This document shows, piece by piece, positions 45,801-54,800 of a DNA stretch of 64,000 nt. The notes beneath the pieces were generated by a model that was not told the DNA's origin, made no database searches, and worked only from the letters and a program-made list of their open reading frames with translations. The position numbers and the translations under genes were made by a program. How positions within the stretch are numbered: position 1 is the first letter of the stretch; each line of letters begins with the position of its first letter. Source of the DNA: Owenia fusiformis (Eukaryota; Annelida; Polychaeta; Sabellida; Oweniidae); NCBI GenBank assembly GCA_903813345.2, contig CAIIXF020000005.1:8561375-8625374 (forward strand), written 5' to 3'.

Positions 45801-48800
45801 AGTTCAGATTTGAAATGCTTCTTAAAATTTATTATTGAGTTATCAGGAATTGCATTTTAGATAAGAGGGACAAAATAACTGATTGAAAAAATGCTAGCTT
45901 TTCCAATATGAAAATCATTTTTCTACGAGTGTTGTAAGAGTGAACTGAGTTATTTTTTAAAAGTTTTATTTCTGATATTGTTGAGAATTTATCATTGCCT
46001 TTTTCTACATCAAACATGAACATTGCAGTATTAATTTTGTTTACATCAAATATGTTAAGAATACCAAGATCCTTAAAAAAGGGAGCTGAGTGGGTTTGTT
46101 GATTTTCATTGTATACAAGTCGAACAAAACGTTTTTGAAGAATATGTAGTCTGTTCAGATTTGATTTGTAATTATTGCCCCATATCAAATTGCAGTAATT
46201 AATATGAGAGTAGATAAGTGCATAGTATATTTTTAAAAAGGAGTCGTTTTTAATCAGATTCCGCACACCATATAAGGCTCCAATTGTTTGAGAAACCTTA
46301 GTTTCAACTGATTTTATATGCTCTTTGAATGAAAGTTTATTGTCAATTGTAACACCAAGGAAGGGTGTACTTTTATAGAGTTTTATTTGTCCATTTCTTA
46401 TTTTGATAGTGACTTTTTCTGAGTTGCTTTTACCAAATAAAATCCAATTTGACTTCTCAATGTTAAGTGACAATTTATTAGCTTTAACCCAGTCATCAAG
46501 ATGGGTCAATTCAATATTTGCTTGAGTTATCAAGTATTCAGTGTTTGAATGTGAGGCAAACAGGTTGGTATCATCAGCAAACATCACAAATTTAAAATAA
46601 TTTGTTGACATACATGTATAAATATCATTAATATACAGTATAAATAAAATTGGGCCTAGAACTGATCCTTGGGGTACACCAAAAGAAATTTCACTAGAAT
46701 TGTTAGATTTAACATGATTGTGAACAACTACTTGTTTTCGTTTAGACAAGTAACTTTTAAACCATGATAGGGCTATACCACGTATACCATAGTAGGATAA
46801 TTTATATAACAAGATATTGTGGTCAATAGTATCGAAAGCTTTTGAAAAATCTAAGTTGATACCGATAGAAGGTAGAGGTATAATAGTCAAAGTTCATCGA
46901 ATGGTTCAAAATTATCTGTATCAATCAATGTGGAAATAGAGGGAAGATTCTCCGAACACAGACCTCCAGAGCTCGTAGGCTTACTTCCTTCTTCCAGAAG
47001 AAAGAGGAATGTAGTGGAAGATGTCTTAACCTGTGTTCGTAGGATGAGAAGGAATCGATATATTATTTACTATTTTGAACTACCTGGAAAATCAATAGAG
47101 AAACACATATATGAATTTACTTTCTCATATGACTAACAAAGATACAGCCATCTTTACCCCATGCAAGATATACGTGTAGTATACAGGTTCCTGTATAAGT
47201 ACCTGTGCAAGGTCGTCCATTCTTGTTGAGCTTTGATATATCTTCTTTATCGAGTCGAAGACGATATAAATAAACATTATCAAAGCCAGTCAAGAATGGG
47301 CGATAGTGTGCAGGTATATACGAGTACAAGAAAGTTTTTCTCGTATGACTAGGCTATATACCTAGTATTGTGTCATATTTTCACTGCCTTTTTATGATAA
47401 ATCTGAGTGAAAATTGGCTAAAGATTATAATGGAACTTTATCTTTCAATCGCTAGTACAGTTGAAGTAAGTACATGCATGCTATATTTCTGTGTAGAATC
47501 ATCTCTAAGGTAGTATATGAAATTACTCAAGTTAATTTCCTTCAGAACATGTTACTGTATTGCTTTTACATTTCAGATGTCGCCTCTGATCGTCTCGCGC
47601 TGCATTCTGAGGGATCTATCAACGTGACTCTCTCCCTTCAACAACTGATCTCTTGCAACAGAAAAAATAAGGGGTGTAAAGGGGGCCGCATGGCTTTTGC
47701 ATGGGAGTACATTAAGAAAGTAGGGTAAGTCGTATTCGTTGAATTGTTAATTTTAGTTGAAAGAAAAACTCATTTAAATGCTTCCAAGCACGTCATATTA
47801 CAGTGAGACGCCTAATAGTAAGGCAAGCTATTGTACATGTAAATCATTCTGCACTTCCGTATAAAAGCAAAATTATAATTGATTTAGCATCATTAGACCC
47901 CGAAACTGACCTGAAATCTCCAAGCGTTCATTCTGTGTTTTAACTAAAATCCAAGATAATCAAATATAGCCTCTAAGGTACAATACAACTCACGTGGCCT
48001 TTTGTTTACTCATGGTATAGGAAAAGTAGTCCATTTTGAAAACTGTTTGGGTGTTGGATGGTGTATAAATGGGACATATTAGGATGCAATGTACCTCTTT
48101 GCTGGTTAATAAGTAAGTACAGACTCTTAGGCATTGGATGAAAGCAGAAAACTTTCATGAAAAAAATTGGATTATTTTTTGGTAGATATTGATGACGTAG
48201 GGGGTGTGTTGGCTGGGCCATGTTAATTTTCCATTGAAAAATCACTACGCGTGTGAACAATCCAGCGGTTCTTTTGATTTTCGTGGGATATTTTTTTCAA
48301 GACTTTTTCTGAGGTAAGTTTAAGGATATCTCTTTATTGTCTGTTAATATGAGTGAAATCGATGGGCTAGGATTTTTGTAATATTCTCTCAAACTTTGTC
48401 AATTCACCATGTTATCCTATGGCAGAAAAGTAAGTTGTTTTCTACCTAATATTCAGATTTTTGGAAACACAATTTGGTAAGAAAAATGATTTTTTTTGAT
48501 TTTTTCAGAATTCATTCTATCTTATCTCACTTGTATAACATATAAGTTGTTTCTTGCTTGTAAAATAGGCCAAAATGGATGCCTGGGGGGCAAAATATGC
48601 CCGGAGATTGGGCCGAGAGGCAACAGTCTACCCCAATAACTGCATTATTTGGACAGGCTATCGTAACAAGGCTACTGGGTATGGGCAGTTGTGCATACAG
48701 AAGCGCGGTAGTCAAAAATGGGTGACCGTGTCGGCTCACTGGCTGTCGTATGCCACACGGCATCCTAACGATACGCTTGATTTAACGACACTGGACTTAT

Positions 48801-51800
48801 CTCACCTTTGTCATAACAAGCTATGTATCAACATAAATCACCTTAGCCTAGAACCACATTCTGTAAATAATGTGCGAATGGGTTGTATCAATGCCGGAAA
48901 ATGCCGTCAGCATGGGGCCTACCCTGATTGCCTCTTAAAATGGAAAATGTAAATGGTATGATTAGATCACTTACCTCATATAATCTCTTGGGCATAATCG
49001 TGATCACCGAACCTTGGTGATCTCCTCAATTTCAGTTTTAAAATGGGTTTTTTGTCTAATTGCTCTTTCTTATAATCACTAGTTCGCTTTTCTAATCTTG
49101 TGTGTAAATACTGTCTAGTGTAGTATGCTCTATGAAAAGACTTGTTTTTTCTTGCATGTGGGGAATTTTTATATTTTCTCATGTATCTTTTCTTTTCACT
49201 CATGCTACGTAGATGCTTTGCAGCACTTGCTGATGATATTGGGGCCCCAATAAGTTCCAATTTGAGGTGAGTGGCATTTTCTCTTCCATGGTTTATATCT
49301 AATACTGCAGAATGTAATCTGCCATTACATGTGGCTGAAAACACCTTGTTTTTAGGTAAATATTCTGCAATTACCTTATTTGATGCTTCATTTTTGTTTG
49401 TATGCGTGTAAAAGCGCCCGTCATTAACAGCTTCGGGGCCCAACTTCATTTCTAAAAGTACGCGTATGAATTTGCAATCTTCCTGAGATGGCATCAATTT
49501 GTCATTCTTTGTAATTCCACACACCTTGAGATTGTGGGATGTTTCTAGCCATGATTTCTTAGCCCCTTTGCAACCATTAAGGTGGGGTTTACATTGCTCA
49601 TGATTCCCCGCGTAACAGTTCACTGTACTTGTGATGACCTTATTCATGTATTGAACTGATACAACACCCAAATCATTGTATTTTTTGGCAAGCTGACCCA
49701 TGATTTTGTCACACCTCTCTTTAATATCTAGGGAAAACATTTTCTGCTGGAGATCTTTGTTACCTGGGAACATATGTTTACTAAAGCTAGCTTTCAGACT
49801 GTGCTTAAATTGAAGTTGCCCTTTGTGCACTCTATCGCTAAGTTTTGTAACTTTGTGATTGCTCTGTTTTTCATCGTAAAATGACTGAGCACCAAGGGAG
49901 CCTTTAGCATCACCATCTGTAGTCAGGTATTCTATTTGCAAATTGTCTGCATCCAAATCTTTTGCAAGTTTGTACCCCATGTTGAATTCTTGAAAAGCTT
50001 CAGATTTCTTTATATTTGATGTACAACCATCATGGCCACCAGGACATTTAACATCAAACCCACGCGCCCTTAGGTAAGCCCCGCGCCAACATAGCTTATT
50101 ATACAAGCATACAGATATTATCTGCATGGCATCGGTCATTGTTTCAACAGATACACCAACTGCTCTGGTAGCGCGCTGACCAAGCTTACCCCAAGATCCG
50201 AATGTGCTACTACTGTAACACCCATCAAATGCTACCTGGACTTTTTTTCATCTTTTGAAGATACACCCCTCAGTTTATTCACCTCTATTAATTTGCTACG
50301 TCTCGTTTTTAAATCATTTTCACCCATTTTCTCAATATCTCCACTGACCGCTTTAGAATTTTTTTGCATTCCTTGGGAAGAAGGGGCCCTTGCATTGCAA
50401 GTAGCTAAAATTTTTCGAAATGCCTCAACACCAATAGAGGAGGATTGTAGAGCTACATGTATTGCTACATTGATCTTAGCTTTCCTCCTGCCACCTTTCT
50501 TTTTTCCCTTGACTTCTTCATATAATTTGCACATTTTGGAGAGAAACCCACATTTACTACATGAAAGCTGCATTTTGCAAACTAAACCAAATGGAATTTT
50601 TTTATGTACCTTCAAATCACCTCTACATTTTTTGCTATGGGCCCTATGATCTTTTGCTACCAAGTTGAAACAATTAATCATAGAATTCTGACTAACTATT
50701 AGAGTTTCATCTCCACCAACAGTGCCATCTAGGGGTTCAACAGTGATGTATTTATCTGAGATTTTTGGTTCAGAAAGTTTTGGCCTTAAAATCTTACCTC
50801 TACCAGGTTGCATGTGGACATCGGGTACTTCATAACTATTCCCACCTCTACTTTTCCTGACAACTAACGAATGAGTCTCCTGATCTAGCCTCCTAATTTT
50901 TGTAGGTGGGGACGATTCCTCTTCGCGATTCGCTACCGTCCCATATGCTGGATGCTGCGTATGTCCTTCAGAAAATGTTTGCTGGTTACGAAACTTATTT
51001 TTGGAATAAAAATGACCAAATCCTCTTGGTGGTTTTGACATAGTTGACATTGCTTGATAACTTGGAACAATCCAAAGCAGAATGATGTTCTCCTCTCTAA
51101 GTCCAGTCTTTCAAGTGAAAGTATTGGTTTGATAATACATGAGATGTGTTTCTGGGTGACTTGGGCAGCCATCTGACCAATTAATAATTCCAGATTATGT
51201 TTAAAAAAGTGTCTGAAGAATGATAAAGTCTTAACACAATAAATAGTTCACTGTTTGAGTTTGAGATAAATCACCCCTAGATCAAAAGATGGCATGTCAG
51301 TACATTGTCAGTATATGTAAACAAACTGTATCTTGATTTATTTGCTAGATAAGGCATTGTTGTTCCATTTAAAGCAGACCTGGTCAAATTACCTGATTTA
51401 TAGATCAGTTTTTTTTATGAATATATCACAATTTTAATGAAAAAACACAATACTCATTAATTATGCGCATATTAATTAGTTATTGCATAACTACCAGTCA
51501 GCACAACCAAATATTCCATGTGAGGGTAAGTCAGAATTCAATTTTTTTACATAGATAAACATGGAGGAGGATTAAAAGCATTATGGACTTTTATTAAGGT
51601 AAGACAGTAGATTCACCTCACACAGGACATTGGTGCCAGGGATCAACCAGGTGTGACTATTAGGTACAATACAACTCACGTGGCCTTTTGTTTACTCATG
51701 GTATAGGAAAAGTAGTCCATTTTGAAAACTGTTTGGGTGTTGGATGGTGTATAAATGGGACATATTAGGATGCAATGTACCTCTTTGCTGGTTAATAAGT

Positions 51801-54800
51801 AAGTACAGACTCTTAGGCATTGGATGAAAGCAGAAAACTTTCATGAAAAAAATTGGATTATTTTTTGGTAGATATTGATGACGTAGGGGGTGTGTTGGCT
51901 GGGCCATGTTAATTTTCCATTGAAAAATCACTACGTGTGTGAACAATCCAGCGGTTCTTTTGATTTTCGTGGGATATTTTTTTCAAGACTTTTTCTGAGG
52001 TAAGTTTAAGGATATCTCTTTATTGTCTGTTAATATGAGTGAAATCGATGGGCTAGGATTTTTGTAATATTCTCTCAAACTTTGTCAATTCACCATGTTA
52101 TCCTATGGCAGAAAAGTAAGTTGTTTTCTACCTAAGCAGTAGAAATGCTGTGACGAGTTTACGTCCACTGCGCATTTTCGGAAGTGAATTGGATTTTATC
52201 AGCTTTGGATAAACCCGGAAGTAGACGCATCCCAAATCCACTGGATATAATTAAATGACAGCATGTTTCACACCGGAATTGAACTTTTCTGAAATATAGC
52301 TGACTGTAAATAAATAATCAACAGTCCAAAAGATTCGTACCAATATCTCGATCAATTGGAATTTATTGTTTGGAAAAAAGACCAAAAATCGCAATTCGAA
52401 TTCTGAAGTGAACAAAATAACGTCTGTTTGAATTCGAATTTTGTAATCACATCTCGAAATATGGCAGAATATCGAGTTGGAACCCTCATTGGAATGGTAA
52501 TGATTTAACAATACAATGTACTTATATAATTAGGGATGCAATATCTCCTTGCAGGTTTCTTAAACCTAGTGTCTGCAAAGTGATTTTTATAGCACAGTCG
52601 CAGGGGGATCAAGGTCATGTGGTTCCCATGGCGATTTTTTATTACTTGTCTGATTTCAATAATGTTGGTCCTGTTGTAATCCTTATTCAATAACCTCTTC
52701 AGAAATGATTTTTTAAAGTAGTTCAACAAAGGTCAACTTGAGGTCTGCATTAAGTAAACAAATTTAAATATACACAGAATGCGAAAGCGGGGGAAAATTG
52801 CGAAGGCGGGGAGACATGTAAGGCAGTCTGATGAGTCATTACTTTCTTTGACATGAGATATTCAGAGTTTGTGAGGTTTTTCTTGATTTTCTCACTCTGA
52901 ACAGCAGAGATATTCTGTTGATTACTTTCTTGATTCCTTGAAATCTAATGTTGACCTAGCCAGGTTTGTGAAACAGAGATCGCTTACTAGCTTGTTGGAT
53001 GCTGTTCGCCTGGGGACACTATATTAGGACTTCTGGTTCGATGTCGTTCCAGCAAGTCGATACTCCATGACAATACAACCAAATCATCAATGATTACACT
53101 GGAAATTAATTCTTTAGATCTGTTAATGCAATTTTAGACTTCTAACTGAAGAATGCTATGGTCCTTACATAAGTGACAAGAAAAAAAACAGGAGAAAGTG
53201 TATAATTAAAAAAGAAAACCTGAAACAAGATGATTTTAACTGCCCCAGCAACAACTTAGTTTCAGGCCAAAAATATCAAGTCTTCGAGGGAAAACGTATC
53301 CCCAACAACGTAAGTTTCACTTACTTTAATCGTATCATTTTCTATCAATTGTGTAATCAATTGTTTTGGGTTCACTATATTTTGGTGAATCCTACCATGG
53401 GCTTTCAATTACTAGTTGAAAGCCCATGATCCTACTAAAGGCAAAAACTGAGCATTCATAATAAGTTTATCAAACCGGAGGATTGGCTCCAAGCATTTCG
53501 CGATATTCTTTCTACGGGCATAGGCCAATTTGTTAATAAAACTTATACAAGAATGTTCATTTCTAGACTTAGCATAGTCGGGTGATTAACAAACATGACT
53601 AAGGGCGTTATAATAACCAAGAATTTATCGGTTCGCGTAGTACATACATGTTTGTGATAGAGCCATCTATAGCTCAGTGCGCTAAGACCATGATTTTCCC
53701 AATCTTTGACCAAATAGATTTTACAGTAAGGAGATCAATTTTGAAAAAGTACATTTTAGAGACACTTGCAGGATAATGAACAGTTACAATCATTTGTATG
53801 CTCGTTATAGGAAAAGGAAATAATGAAAGAGATTCGCACCAATGGTCCTGTCCAGGCCACATTTCTTGTAAGAGAGGACTTCTATATGTATGAAAGTGGC
53901 ATATATACTTATTCTAATCTACCAAGTCACATGCGCAGTGAGCATGGATGTGGCTACCACGCAGTCCGAATAGTTGGGTATGTTAGTTTTGTAGTTCTTG
54001 CCTATGTCAGTGTATTCCACATGTTCCAGTTGCATGAATAAATATTCACACATACCTGCCAATCCGAACAGAGTATTCGAATAATGAATAGTGTGTTAAA
54101 TATCAATAACACATGCAAGGTCACTTGTTAAACAGTTGTCATGGTGATGAATGGAATTTTCACATTGGATTTGATGACTTGCCAACTTGACCCTTGCTAA
54201 AAATTTCATTGAAAATGTGTTCTTTTGCATTGGTGATTTCGTTCCCTTCAGATTAAGCCCAAGACTCCATGCATTGTAGCTGCTTCATTCCACTCAGGCG
54301 TTGTTTCCTAAACTTTGCATCCCCGCCGCGCGGTCATGCAAAGGTTTTGAAACAACACCTTCATGGTATGATTCAGCAAAAATGCACCAGTTCCAGGGCT
54401 TAAATCATTTAGCATACGAGGGTATGTCACCATATTCTTATAAAATGACATTTGAGTTGTATCATTTATTCATTGCTTATTTGTGTTAAAAAGCATTGCA
54501 TTTGGTTCTAAACTAAGAAGTGCCAATAAGTATGTGTACTTACCACTTACATACTTACTTACTAATTTAAGCCCAAGCATTGTAGCTGCTTCATTCCACT
54601 CACACTTTTCCACAACTAGTTACTTTGACTAAGTACAAGGGTATTAGGCACAGTATATTGCGGTAAATGCTTTTCTGCCCTCTATGCCCTACCAAAAGTT
54701 ACACAGATAAGATAATATATCCAATTCCTCGACTAGAATGTATTAAAGTGTAACTACGTCAAAATGGATGAACTTCCTGGTTACGAATTGTTTGTTTTCT

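Larger units (their letters stand above)
47976..52135. mobile_element. 4.16-kb element: 474-bp direct repeats around a Mutator-like transposase and a His-Me endonuclease
   Basis: Two 474-bp direct repeats (47976-48449 and 51662-52135) flank 3.2 kb with two convergent genes: an endonuclease on the plus strand (48575-48952) and a transposase on the minus strand (51050-48976). The repeats appear to differ at one base, so the insertion or last gene conversion is recent. Each repeat has its own imperfect inverted ends (TTAGGTA/TACCTAA). It resembles a composite transposon rather than an LTR retrotransposon, since no gag, protease or reverse transcriptase is present. I see no clear target duplication. 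It sits in TINAG intron 5 (47725-53137). Confidence 0.8.

Noticed and set aside
48006-48260. 84-codon minus-strand frame conserved in both 474-bp repeats
   Set aside because: Conservation simply reflects near identity of the two repeats. There is no motif and no sign of selection visible from two copies.
47976-52135. LTR retrotransposon
   Set aside because: Direct repeats suggest LTRs, but there is no TG...CA end, primer-binding site, gag, protease, integrase or RT. The coding content is a DNA-transposon transposase plus an endonuclease.
53658-53690. tRNA-like string TAGCTCAGTGCGCTAAGACC
   Set aside because: It resembles a tRNA A-box region but no cloverleaf or B box could be found nearby. 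At most it is a SINE relic.
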